Shown piece by piece: positions 29,572 through 39,400 of a DNA stretch of 64,000 nt. Under the pieces are notes generated by a model. That model was not told where the DNA came from, did no database searches, and saw only the letters and a program-made list of their open reading frames with translations. Numbering within the stretch: position 1 is the first letter of the stretch; each line of letters begins with the position of its first letter. Source of the stretch: Bradyrhizobium sp. CB1650 (GTDB taxonomy: Bacteria; Pseudomonadota; Alphaproteobacteria; Rhizobiales; Xanthobacteraceae); NCBI RefSeq assembly GCF_029761915.1, contig NZ_CP121695.1, forward strand, positions 8,337,501-8,401,500, given 5' to 3'. The position numbers and the translations under genes were made by a program.

Positions 29572-29644
29572 TGCTCTTCTCCAACGCCGCTGGCGAGCGC
29601 GCCAAATCACTAACGGATTAAGACAATTGGCCGGTTTCTCTAAC

Positions 29645-30216
29645 CTACGCCACGCCGTATTTTATAAGATACGAATGCCGTAGCAACAACTCAATGCCGT
29701 CGTTTCTCACTCGATCTGGCTGCCAAACCACCGAGTCAACGGCGAGCTTGCGGGACCAGGGTCTTGCCCGGACGCGTACCCTGCTTTTGCGATAGCTTTC
29801 CACGATGTTCCAGCTGTGACTGGACACCACAGTTGGGATCACGACGAATTTGTGCTTGGCCAAGAGCACATCCCCGAACGCCTGCTGGCCTGCGCCTGGG
29901 ATTCCCGGTCGCAGCCAATTGGCGTTCGGAACGTCGACAGGGCGAACAATATGAACGTCAGACACGTCGACGATATGAAGCGCGGTCAGTACGTGCGGCA
30001 GAGTCTCGAGCGCTTTGAAGTCTTTGTGAACCGCCACTTCGAGTATCGCGGTCGCTGGATCAAGCGCGCAATACGCGACGCGAAGACCTTTGCGTTCCAC
30101 CGGCCGCCGACCTGGAATGCGCCTTCGCCACTATCCCAGATCGAGGCAAAGCGCGCCTGATCGAGGCGCCAAGCGATGAGCTTGCCGCCTCCCGATGGCT
30201 CTACAAAAGGCGTCAT
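29645..30216 (-). pseudogene. RES-domain toxin, frameshifted
   Basis: Starting at the ATG 30216, which overlaps the antitoxin stop (ATGA), the first frame reads LIAWRLDQARFASIWDSGEG and GGRWN (Arg of the RES triad), and then goes off-frame to a stop at 29986. The second frame, from about 30090, reads RVAYCALDPATAILEVAVH (Glu) and VVSSHSWN (Ser). Together these give the R-E-S arrangement of NAD+-degrading RES toxins. A shift near 30080-30100 separates Arg from Glu and Ser, so the toxin should be inactive as read, while the antitoxin is intact. Confidence 0.8.
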
Positions 30217-30695
30217 GCATAGACGCCGTATGCGAGGCGCGTGAGGTATTGCTCAACTAGCTCGATGCCCGCCGGAGTGGCAAGCAGGTCGATCGGACGA
30301 CGCTGGTCAAGACCGATGGCCGGACGCTCGAGCCACTGCTCGGCTTCTTCCTGCGAACCGAACACGTCCGTGGCCTTGGCCAGGATTTCGGCAAACTTCC
30401 AGGTCCGCCCACTTTGCTCCTGGCTGAGCGGCTTGTCCGGAGCGTCCTTGCGTCGCTGAAAGGTGCGAAGGCTCATTCCGAAGGCTTTTTCCAGCGAGTC
30501 CGTTTGAATGAAGTTGAGGTGACTGGCGAAGTAGGTCAACGCAGAGCCTGGCAGTCCGTCCAGCAGCAGTTCGTGGGCGTCGAGGGCGCCTGTAATCCGG
30601 CGCGACAGGATGCGCGGCCCGCCGAGCAAATCGGCCACCTTCTGCAGATCATTGCCTGGCCCCTTCGGAGCCGGCTTCTCGGCTGCGGCAGTCAT
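30213..30695 (-). CDS. Xre/ParS-type antitoxin of RES-Xre module
   Basis: 160 residues from the ATG at 30695 (GAGGG upstream); GTG 30719 is an alternative start. The N-terminal part has an Xre-like helix set and the C-terminal part the DUF2384/ParS toxin-binding domain: ATDVFGSQEEAEQWLERPAIGLDQRRPIDLL then LVEQYLTRLAYGVYA. The C-terminal Ala/Tyr tail normally plugs the RES active site. The stop overlaps the RES start. A 13-bp dyad (30724-30736) just upstream is a candidate autorepression site. Confidence 0.85.
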   Translation of the reverse strand: MTAAAEKPAPKGPGNDLQKVADLLGGPRILSRRITGALDAHELLLDGLPGSALTYFASHLNFIQTDSLEKAFGMSLRTFQRRKDAPDKPLSQEQSGRTWKFAEILAKATDVFGSQEEAEQWLERPAIGLDQRRPIDLLATPAGIELVEQYLTRLAYGVYA

Positions 30696-30723
30696 GGCAG
30701 CCCTCGCGTCACGTGTCACCTAG

Positions 30724-30736
30724 CATGTGCCACATG
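30724..30736. promoter_or_regulatory. Palindrome upstream of RES-Xre module
   Basis: CATGTG-C-CACATG, 28 bp upstream of the antitoxin ATG. Symmetric with a single central base and in the right place for antitoxin autorepression. Confidence 0.45.
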
Positions 30737-30793
30737 TCGCAATTAATCAAGCATAGCCCTCCAAGGTCTGGCGTTCGCCGCGATGAGGCTGTA

Positions 30794-30820
30794 GAGGGCG
30801 GCCGCACGCCGGCCGCCCTC
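30794..30820. terminator. Strong GC hairpin
   Basis: GAGGGCGGCCG, loop CACGC, then the exact complement: an 11-bp GC-rich stem. It has no T-run on either side, so intrinsic termination is uncertain. It lies between the RES-Xre module and the IS4 element. Confidence 0.45.
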
Positions 30821-30850
30821 ATCTCATTCGGCAAGGCGGCCTTCACCGGG

Positions 30851-32445
30851 CTTCACCGGCTTTCAATTACCCACAAATTCTCCTCCGACCATGGCGCCCA
30901 GCGCGATGTCGGTGAGGCGTGATAGCCCGCGCCACATGACGGTATTGCCGGGCGGCGGATCGCTGGCGCGGGCGAGATAACCGCCGAGCCGGGCGATCTT
31001 GATCAGATAGTGCGAGAGCGTTTTCTGTCTTGCTCTTGGTTTGTCGTTGACGAGGCGATCGAGCACGCCGATTTCAGTCGCAGTCAACGCGAGGGTTGGC
31101 GGCGCGTCTGGGGCGGAACGGTTGAGCATCGTTATCCAGAAGACCCGCCAACTCAGGATGCAAAAGAGCGAGATCAAATTGGTGAGACGCTGGGCGGTCC
31201 TGAGCTTTGACTCCTCGGCTTTGCAGCCCGATTTGAGGATCTTGTGGAACACCTCGATCTTCCATCTCAAAGCATACCATTCAAGTTTCTCAATGGCGTC
31301 GGTGCGGGAACCAACAGGCAGGTCGGTGATCAGCTTCCAGTCGATCTTCTTTCTGTTCTTCGGCGTTCCGCGCTCTTCGGCATGGATTACCGTCAAGGTC
31401 AGCGCGGGATAGCGCTTCTGCTTTCCGATCGGCGGCAGGACGCGAATCTTGCGATACCTGATCTCAAGAACGGCCTCGTCGGGATCGCCGTTGCTATCTC
31501 TGACTTCGATGCGATGGAGCCCTTTGACGGCGACCTCGTCCATTTCGTCCGCGATCGTGTGATCCCCGTCTCCAGCCAAGCGGTCGACGCAGGTTCTGAT
31601 CAGAAAATGAGTTCCGATCTCCTGTGCTGCGCAGAAAAGCTCGTATATGTCACTCTCACGATCAGCAATATGGATGCATCGTCCCGGATGATCCAAGAGT
31701 TGCGTGGACTGCTTGAGATTCTCCAACCACCGGACGCTTTCCTTTTTCTCGATAGGAATCCGGGTCGGATTGATCTTCTTTTTAAGCGCTGCCGTCCCCT
31801 TGAATTTCTTCCGGGTCCAGAACTTAACGGCCGCCAACCCCAGCGGCACACCCTCGATTGTAACTGCGAGGCTCGAATGCATCAGGATGCCGCAAACCGT
31901 GTGCGATCTGAGGCGACCCGCCTTATCCCGTCCACTGTTTATGCTCTTGGTGATGCCGATCGCTTCGGAATTTTCGCGCTGATAGCTAAACTCGGTTGTG
32001 TCGTGCAGCACAAGAACGAGACCTTCAGTGGCTGCGGCGCGATCACTTGTCGATTGGAAATGGCCGGCCAGAATGTCCGCTTCGCTGACCCGGTCGTTAG
32101 AGAAGAAGCGGTAGGCCGCCTTGGTATTCGCCCAATCCTGGCAGACGAGCGGAATGCTTTGTCCCATGGCGCTTCCAATCTGCGTGAGCAGTTTGCGGAA
32201 TCTGTCGCCGAGCCGCGCGTCCCTAAACTCGCATCCACTAGTCTCTCGATCAATCCAACATTCACCCTCCAAGGACCGCAACCGGCCTCTTGTCGATCGA
32301 TCCCTTAATGTCAGCCCCATAGAGCACCCCCTCGCGAATCAGGTGCTCAGCAAGGAATCACAAGTGATTCTTTCGACTCAAGATTTCGCCGATCAGGAAA
32401 TCAGGCCGAGTGGTCAAAGTTATGGGTAATTGAAAGCTTCACCGG
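30851..32445. mobile_element. Complete IS4-family (IS50-like) insertion sequence with target duplication
   Basis: The element spans 30860-32436 (1577 bp). Its ends are the imperfect inverted repeats CTTTCAATTACCCACAA (30860-30876) and TTATGGGTAATTGAAAG (32420-32436), with 16 of 17 matches. It is flanked by a 9-bp direct repeat, CTTCACCGG, at 30851-30859 and 32437-32445, the length expected for the IS50 group. The transposase inside is uninterrupted, so the element looks intact and rather recent. Confidence 0.93.
30863..32320 (-). CDS. IS4-family DDE transposase
   Basis: 485 residues, with a Tn5-like architecture. N-terminal DNA-binding part with DARLGDRFRKLLTQIGSAMGQSIP and WANTKAAYRFFSN; catalytic Asp in VLHDTTEF (residue ~105) and ADRESDIYELF (~228), and the YREK-type block WYALRWKIEVFHKILKSGCKAEE with the catalytic Glu. 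It cuts and joins the ends of the IS. It starts just inside the right inverted repeat and ends at the left one; no frameshift is seen. Confidence 0.93.
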   Translation of the reverse strand: MGLTLRDRSTRGRLRSLEGECWIDRETSGCEFRDARLGDRFRKLLTQIGSAMGQSIPLVCQDWANTKAAYRFFSNDRVSEADILAGHFQSTSDRAAATEGLVLVLHDTTEFSYQRENSEAIGITKSINSGRDKAGRLRSHTVCGILMHSSLAVTIEGVPLGLAAVKFWTRKKFKGTAALKKKINPTRIPIEKKESVRWLENLKQSTQLLDHPGRCIHIADRESDIYELFCAAQEIGTHFLIRTCVDRLAGDGDHTIADEMDEVAVKGLHRIEVRDSNGDPDEAVLEIRYRKIRVLPPIGKQKRYPALTLTVIHAEERGTPKNRKKIDWKLITDLPVGSRTDAIEKLEWYALRWKIEVFHKILKSGCKAEESKLRTAQRLTNLISLFCILSWRVFWITMLNRSAPDAPPTLALTATEIGVLDRLVNDKPRARQKTLSHYLIKIARLGGYLARASDPPPGNTVMWRGLSRLTDIALGAMVGGEFVGN

Positions 32446-32713
32446 ACGGATACGTTGAAAAGTCAGCTCTGGCTTTATGATGTCAACAACGCCAGCCATT
32501 AATACGGTGCGTAGCCATGGGGCAACTCACCCATCGACCGTTGCAAGATCCATCCAGCGCTCCTGCAGCAACTTCTTGCTACCACTCTCGCAGCGCCGCA
32601 CCATCTGAGCCCAGTCCTTGAATGGTGCATTCCACGAAATCGTCTCGTTTGGACCAACTCGGCTCTGCACCATCGTCCCCGCGCACGCTGCAGCGCGCCG
32701 GGATAGGCAAGGA

Positions 32714-34918
32714 CTATGACGACGACTTCAGCGAATCCGTATCGATCGGCAGGCTGCGCACACGCTTGCCGGTGGCGGCGAAGATCGCATTAGTCACTGC
32801 AGCACTGGCAATCGCTGTCGGAGCTTCACCGATGCCACCTGGAGCTTCTGCGTTCCTAATCAAGTGCGTCTCCACCACCGGCACTTCGTCAATGCGCATC
32901 GGCAGATAGTTATCGAAATTGCTCTGCTCGACGCGCCCATCCTTGAAAGTGATCGAGCCATGAAGCGCGGCGGTTAGCCCGAAAATCGTTCCACCCTGAA
33001 CCTGTGCTTCGATCGTATCGGGATTGACGCACATGCCACAATCAACCGCACAGACGATCCGCTTGACCTTGACAGAACCATCGGCCGCCACTTCGACCTC
33101 GGCGACCGCCGACAAGTAACTTCCGAAGGCGAATTGTACCGAAATCCCGCGGCCATTCCGGGCTGGAAGTTGCGATCCCCAGCCTGCTTTTTCCGCGGCA
33201 AGGGACAGAACAGCAAGCGCTCGCGGATTGTGACTAAGCAATTCTTTGCGATAAGCGACAGGATCCTGTTTCGCGGCATGCGAGAGCTCATCCATGAAGC
33301 TTTCGACTACAAAGACATTGTGAGTCGGTCCGACGCCGCGCCAGAAAGTAGTCCGAACACCAGGGGGTTCGACCCGGACATAGTCCACGTGGATATTGGG
33401 CAGCGCGTAAGGCCCGACCGCGCATTCTACGGCATCGAGGTCTACTCCATCCTTGAACCAAGAGGGAATATATCGAGCGGTAATCGAGGAGCCGGCGATC
33501 CGATGCGTCCAAGCGATTGGCTTGCCGGCCGCATCAAGCGCAGCCGATAGCCGATCGAAGTAGTAGGGCCGATACATGTCGTGCTGGATGTCTTCCTCGC
33601 GGCTCCAGATCACCTTCACTGGGCCATCGACGTGCTTGGCGATCTTCACGGCCAGCACCGTGCCATCCGCCTCCAGCCGTCGGCCGAAGCCACCGCCAAT
33701 CAGATGATTGTGAATTTTGATCGCATCCTTTGGCAGGCCGGTGAGTTCGACGACCAGAGACTGTGTGAGCGCCATCGCCTGCGTCCCAACCCAGATGTCG
33801 CAACGATGCTTCTGCAGATGAACGGTGCAATTCATCGGCTCCATCGCCGCGTGGGCGAGGAAAGGTACCTGATAAATGGCGTCAAGCCGTTGCGCCGCCT
33901 TCGCAAGAGCCTTCCCTGCATCGCCATCATTGCGGGCGACCGCGCCCGGCTTTCGGGATTCTTCCTCCAATTGTTCGACGATGTCGGCGTTGCTGATCTT
34001 GCCATTCGGCCCATCGTCCCACGTGATGGTGGCAGCCTTGAGCCCCTTCTTCGCCGCACCGAAGTGATCCGCCACCACAGCAACCGCTTCATCGATATTG
34101 ATCACCTGTCGGACGCCCTTCACCGCCAGTGCTGCCTTCTCGTCCACGGTTTTCGCCTTGCCACCGAGTACGGGCGAAATAGCAACCGCCGCAACCTTCA
34201 TTCCCGGCAATCGCGTGTCGATGCCGTAGAGCGCGCGCCCATCGACCTTTATAGAAGAATCCACGCGCTTGGCACGCGTGCCGATCAGGCGAAATCCTTT
34301 TGGATCCTTTAATTTCACGTTTGCCGCAGGAGGCACGGGCAATTTCGCCGCAGCCTTCGCAAGTGCGCCGTAGGTCAGACGCTTCGAGCCTGAGGCATCG
34401 AAAACGACGCCATCCTTGGCTCGGCAAGTCGCTGGATCGACATTCCAGCGCTTTGCGGCAGCCGCAATCAACAGATTGCGGCCCACCGCCCCTGCCTGAC
34501 GTAGCGGCGTCCAGAAGGCACGTACAGAGGAGGAAGCACCTGTAGTTTGAATGTGCAGGAACGAGTTGGCGTAAAGCGTATCATTTGCCGGCGCATGCTG
34601 AACCTGAATTTGGTCAAGCTTCACTTCCAGTTCTTCAGCCAGAAGCATCGAGAGCGCAGTGTAAACCCCCTGTCCCATCTCGGCCATCGGTATGACCAGG
34701 GTCACGTCGCCGGTTGGATTGATCCGTATAAATCCATTCGGCGCGAACGCACCCGTGACCTCATTTTCGACCACCCGCGAAGCAGGCGCCGCGAAGACGG
34801 ATTCCGTGCTTGCACCGGTCAGCGCAAAACCAAGCAGCAAGCCTGCGCCCTGTAGAAGAGCGCGCCGCGACATCGCCGTTCCATCGACGACCTGCTCTCT
34901 CGTAATAGGTCCTTTCAT
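32714..34918 (-). CDS. iorB: Molybdenum hydroxylase large subunit (xanthine dehydrogenase family, IorB-like)
   Basis: 734 residues. A Tat signal is visible (SRRALLQGAGLLLGFALTG), so the protein is exported folded. Aldehyde-oxidase/xanthine-dehydrogenase MoCo-binding motifs follow: GGGFGRRLEADGT, MAEMGQGVYTALS and EAPGGIGEAPTAIASAAVTNAI at the C-terminus with the catalytic Glu region. The layout (duplicated alpha/beta MoCo domains, no FAD) fits isoquinoline 1-oxidoreductase-type enzymes that hydroxylate N-heterocycles or aldehydes. The gene starts 4 bp after the iron-sulfur subunit. Confidence 0.85.
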   Translation of the reverse strand: MKGPITREQVVDGTAMSRRALLQGAGLLLGFALTGASTESVFAAPASRVVENEVTGAFAPNGFIRINPTGDVTLVIPMAEMGQGVYTALSMLLAEELEVKLDQIQVQHAPANDTLYANSFLHIQTTGASSSVRAFWTPLRQAGAVGRNLLIAAAAKRWNVDPATCRAKDGVVFDASGSKRLTYGALAKAAAKLPVPPAANVKLKDPKGFRLIGTRAKRVDSSIKVDGRALYGIDTRLPGMKVAAVAISPVLGGKAKTVDEKAALAVKGVRQVINIDEAVAVVADHFGAAKKGLKAATITWDDGPNGKISNADIVEQLEEESRKPGAVARNDGDAGKALAKAAQRLDAIYQVPFLAHAAMEPMNCTVHLQKHRCDIWVGTQAMALTQSLVVELTGLPKDAIKIHNHLIGGGFGRRLEADGTVLAVKIAKHVDGPVKVIWSREEDIQHDMYRPYYFDRLSAALDAAGKPIAWTHRIAGSSITARYIPSWFKDGVDLDAVECAVGPYALPNIHVDYVRVEPPGVRTTFWRGVGPTHNVFVVESFMDELSHAAKQDPVAYRKELLSHNPRALAVLSLAAEKAGWGSQLPARNGRGISVQFAFGSYLSAVAEVEVAADGSVKVKRIVCAVDCGMCVNPDTIEAQVQGGTIFGLTAALHGSITFKDGRVEQSNFDNYLPMRIDEVPVVETHLIRNAEAPGGIGEAPTAIASAAVTNAIFAATGKRVRSLPIDTDSLKSSS

Positions 34919-34922
34919 GATC

Positions 34923-35378
34923 TCAAACTCCCGCAGCGTGCCTTATCGCAGCGCGAATGCGCTGATAAGTGCCGCATCGGCAGACGTTCCCCGACATGGC
35001 AGCGTCAATGTCGTTATCCGTCGGCTTCGGCGTATCCTTCAGGAGCGCAGCCGCCGACATGATCTGGCCGGGCTGACAGTAGCCGCACTGCGCCACCTCC
35101 AGCTCCAGCCATGCCTTCTGTAAGGCTGCACCCTGCGGCGCCTGGCCGATCGCCTCGATCGTGGTGACCGCGCTGTCGCCAACGCTGTCGACCAGTGTTT
35201 GGCAGGAGCGGACCGGCTGGCCGTCGACATGCACGGTGCAGGCGCCGCACAGCGCCTGGCCGCAGCCGAACTTGGTCCCGGTCATACCGAGCACATCGCG
35301 GAGCACCCACAGCAGCGGGGTGTCGCCGTCGACATCGACCTCATGGGGTGTGCCGTTGATCTTTAACGTGAAAACCAT
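34923..35378 (-). CDS. iorA: Molybdenum hydroxylase [2Fe-2S] subunit (IorA-like)
   Basis: 151 residues from the ATG at 35378. Plant-type [2Fe-2S] ligands [12 protein letters not shown] and C at SCQTLVDS, then the second cluster CGYCQPGQI...[11 protein letters not shown]. It passes electrons from MoCo in the large subunit to an outside acceptor. With the next gene it forms a two-subunit IorAB-type enzyme; no FAD or cytochrome subunit is adjacent. Export would occur with the Tat-bearing partner. Confidence 0.9.
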   Translation of the reverse strand: MVFTLKINGTPHEVDVDGDTPLLWVLRDVLGMTGTKFGCGQALCGACTVHVDGQPVRSCQTLVDSVGDSAVTTIEAIGQAPQGAALQKAWLELEVAQCGYCQPGQIMSAAALLKDTPKPTDNDIDAAMSGNVCRCGTYQRIRAAIRHAAGV

Positions 35379-35467
35379 GGATGCCTCGTGGTGGCTAGGG
35401 CTGATAAGACGCAGGCGGTCGACCCGGACCGCGCCGGCCGACTGCATGCATCAAGGGGCACGGGTCC

Positions 35468-36385
35468 CTACGGACGAACGCGGATGATAGTCTTCCCCTT
35501 GCGTCGCTCGGTCCGGTTGAAAGAAGCGACGGCATCGTCGAGGGTCGCGATGTTGCCAATGTTCGTCCGCAGTCGCCCGTCCCGTACTCGCTGGACGATC
35601 TCACGCAGTTGGGAACGATCGGACTCGACGACGAAATCGACTGCCAAGCCGTTGGCGGGCCGTTCCTCGCTTGGCCCGACGATTGAAACAAGGGTTCCTC
35701 CGGCTCGAACCAGCCGCGCCGACCGCTTTCCGATGTCGCCGCCGAAGATATCGAAAACCAGATCGATTTGGCCGACGTCTTCCAAAACATCGTTCTCGAG
35801 GTCGACGAACTCCTGAGCGCCGAAGTCGAGCGCCTTCTGACGGTCGGCAGCGCGTCCGGTGCCGATGACGTAGGCGCCGGCCTCTCGCGCGAGCTGGGTC
35901 ACCATCGAACCGACTACGCCAGCCGCGCCGTGCGCCAGGACGCTCTGCCCCGCCTGAAGGCGGCCGTGCTCGAACAGTCCCTGCCACGCGGTCAGGCCCG
36001 GCATCGGCAGGCTCGCGCCCACGGCGAAATCGACGTCGCCCGGGAGCGCCGCGAGGTTGCGCGCCTCGACCGCGACATACTCAGCCAGTGTGCCGTCGCG
36101 ATACCAGTCCGTGAGGCCGAACACCCGCTGTCCCACCGACAGCCCCGTCGTGCCATAGCCGAGCGCGGTGACCACTCCGGCCAACTCGTGCCCAGGGATC
36201 GACGGTGTTCGGTCATGATCGAGGCGATCGGTCCAGGTTGGGGGCCACGTCAGCTCATCCCACGTGAAACCCGACGCACGAACCTGAACGACGACGTCGT
36301 TTATCGCTGCCTGTGGCTCGGGCTGCTCCACCAGCTTCATACCGGCCGTTCCCGCAGCCCGGTCCGTCACAATGATCGCCTTCAT
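35468..36385 (-). CDS. Quinone oxidoreductase-like MDR protein (copy 2)
   Basis: 305 residues from the ATG at 36385, with AGGAGAG upstream. It is a close paralog of the 17403-18320 gene along the full length: same GxxG loop (HGAAGVVGSMVTQLA), same VIGTGRAADRQKALDFGAQEF. Main differences are in the substrate half. It lies between the IorAB genes and the RND pump genes, same strand. Both copies being intact suggests each is used, perhaps under different control. Confidence 0.85.
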   Translation of the reverse strand: MKAIIVTDRAAGTAGMKLVEQPEPQAAINDVVVQVRASGFTWDELTWPPTWTDRLDHDRTPSIPGHELAGVVTALGYGTTGLSVGQRVFGLTDWYRDGTLAEYVAVEARNLAALPGDVDFAVGASLPMPGLTAWQGLFEHGRLQAGQSVLAHGAAGVVGSMVTQLAREAGAYVIGTGRAADRQKALDFGAQEFVDLENDVLEDVGQIDLVFDIFGGDIGKRSARLVRAGGTLVSIVGPSEERPANGLAVDFVVESDRSQLREIVQRVRDGRLRTNIGNIATLDDAVASFNRTERRKGKTIIRVRP

Positions 36386-36460
36386 GGGAATTCTCTCCTC
36401 GGTCATTTGCCTCTTCGGCGGCGGCCGTTCTGGCTTCATCTCGATCGGCGTAACCGCAAC

Positions 36461-39400
36461 TCACTCCGCCGCGGCGGCCATCGCGTGGGTTGGCTTGCCC
36501 TCATCCTTTCCTTCCGCGAGGTTGCGCACGACCATGTAGAAGATCGGCGTGAAGATTAGGCCGAACAGCGTAACTCCGAGCATACCGAAGAACACGGCGA
36601 CGCCGACGGCCTGGCGCATCTCCGATCCGGGACCGGTGGAGACGACGAGCGGCAGCACGCCGAGGATGAAGGCGAACGAGGTCATCAGGATCGGCCGCAG
36701 TCGCAACCGGCAGGCCTCGATCACCGCCTCCAGGCGCGGTTTGCCCTCAAGCTCGATGTCCCGCGCGAACTCGACGATCAGGATCGCGTTTTTGGCCGCA
36801 AGTCCCACCAACACAACGAAGCCGATCTGGGTCAGGATGTTAATGTCCTCGCCCATGATGCGCACGCCGATGGTGGCCGCGAAGAGGCACATCGGCACGA
36901 TCAGGATCACCGCGAGTGGTAGCGTCCAACTGCCGTACTGCGCAGCCAGCACCAGATAGACGAACAGCACACAGATCGGAAACACATACAGTCCGGCATT
37001 GCCACCCGTCACCTGTTGATAGGACAGATCGGTCCATTCGAAAGAAAAACCGCTCGGTAATATTTTGTCGGCCAACAGCTTGATGGTGTTGAGCGCGGTC
37101 TTCGAGCTCACGCCTGGCGCCGGCTCGCCCTGCAGCTCGGATGCTGAGTAGAGATTGTAGCGCGCGACACGATCAGGCCCGGAGATATCCTTGAAGTCCA
37201 CTACGCTCCCCAGCATAACCATGTCACCGGCCGCGTTGCGGGTACGCAGCCGCGCCAAATCAGAGGCCTCTCTTCGGAATGGCAGATCGGCCTGCGCGGT
37301 GACATGATAGGTCCGCCCAAACAGATTGAAATCGTTGACATAGGTCGAACCGAAGTAGGTTTGGATCGTGTCGTTAATGCTGGCGATGGGAACACCGAGC
37401 TTCTGCGCCCTCACGCGATCGATGTCGACGAATAGCTGCGGCGTATTCGCCGTGAACGGTGAGAACACCGACGTTAGGTTTGGCGACTTCCGCGCGGCGG
37501 CCACGAGCTCGTCCGTGGCAGCTCCGAGCAGCTCGGGACCGCGCCCCTGTCGATCCTGGATGCGGATGGCGAAGCCGCCGCCGGTGCCGATGCCTGGCAC
37601 CGCAGGCGGTGGGATGACGATGATGAAGGCGCCCTGGATCGCCGACAGCCGCTTTCGCAGATCCGCAGTGATCACGCTGGCAGTCAGGCCCTTCCTAACT
37701 CGCGCCTCGGGGTCGTCGAAGACGGGGAACAGTGCCGCAGCGTTGCCCGCCTGCGTGCGGGTCGCGCCGGAGAAGCCAGCAAACGCCGCGACACGGATGA
37801 TCCCTGGCGTATCCAGCGCAATTCGCTCGATTTCCCGCACCACCGCGGTGGTCCGCACCAGCGACGCGGCGCCCGGCAATTGCACCGAGATGATCAGATA
37901 ACCACGATCCTGCGCCGGGATGAAGCCCTGAGAAGTGGTGGCGAGCAGCCAGCCAGCACCGCCGATCAGCGCGAGGTAGATTGCCAGCATCACCACCGTG
38001 TGTCGGATCACGAAGGCGGTGGCGGCCGCGTAGCCATGCGCTAGGCGATCGAAGATGCAATTGAAAAGCGCCGTGAAGCCGTCCCAGCCACGTGCAACGA
38101 TGTTCCAGCGCGCCGTTGGACGTTTCTGCTCATGCGGCGTAAGAATCCGGGAGGCCAGTGCTGGCGACAGCGTTAGCGAACAGAAGCAAGAGATCGCGGT
38201 CGCGACCGCGATTGTGACGGCGAATTGCTGGAAGAACCGCCCGGAAATGCCGCCGAGGAACGCGGTCGGCACGAACACCGCGCAGAGCACGAGGGCGATC
38301 GAGACCAGCGCGCCGCCGACCTCCTCCATCGTCTTGAGAGCCGCCTCGCGCCGGCTCATACCTGCCTGGAGATGTCGCTCGACATTCTCCACAACCACGA
38401 TGGCGTCGTCTACCACGATGCCGACCGCAAGTACGAGGCCGAACAGCGTAAGATTATTGATGCCGAAGCCGAGCACAGCCATCGCTGCAAATGTGCCGAC
38501 CAGCGACACCGGGATCGCGACAATTGGGATGATCGCAGGCCGCCAACCTTGAAGGAACGCCAGCACCACGATGACCACGAGCGCCATCGCCTCGTAAATC
38601 GTCTTAATCAGCTCATGAACCGACTGGGCGATGAATTCGGTCGGATTGTAGCCGATGTTGTAATCGAGCCCGTTTGGGAAGCTCGCCTTGAGCTTCACCA
38701 TCGTCTCGGAAATATGCTTCGCGGTGGCCAGCGCATTCGATCCGGGCCTCTGCGTCACCACCATCGCAACGGCTGACTTTCGTAGTATGAAGCTGTTGGT
38801 GGTGTAGGCCAGCGCGCCAAGCTCGATGCGCGCAACGTCACGCAGCCGTACGATACGGCCGTCGGGGCCAGCCTTCACAACGATGCCCTCGAACTGCCTG
38901 ATATCTTTGAGGCGGCCAGTGAAGACGAGGTTCGGTTGGAATGCGCGATCCGCAATCGGTGGCTCTGCGATCTGGCCGCCGGCGATCTGCAGGTTTTGGG
39001 CCCGGACCGCGGCAATGACGTCGCTTGAGGTCATGCCGAGATTGGCGATCCGGTCAGGATCGAGCCATAACCGCATCGAATAGTCGCGCGCGCCAAACAT
39101 CTGGATGTCGCCAATGCCATCGAGCCGCAGAAGCTGGTCGCGCACCTGCAACAGCGTATAATTTGATATGTAGAGCTGGTCGAAGCTATCGTCGGGCGAC
39201 AGCATGAACACGACCATCAGGATGTCGGGTGAGTTCTTACGGGTGACTACTCCGTTGCGCTGCACCTCCTCCGGCAGCCGCGGCTGCGCGATTGCGACGC
39301 GGTTCTGCACCAGGACTTGGGCCTTGTCGAGATCGGTGCCAAGCTTGAAAGTCACGGTTATCGTGAGCTGGCCGTTGGAGGTCGCCTGGCTGTACAAGTA

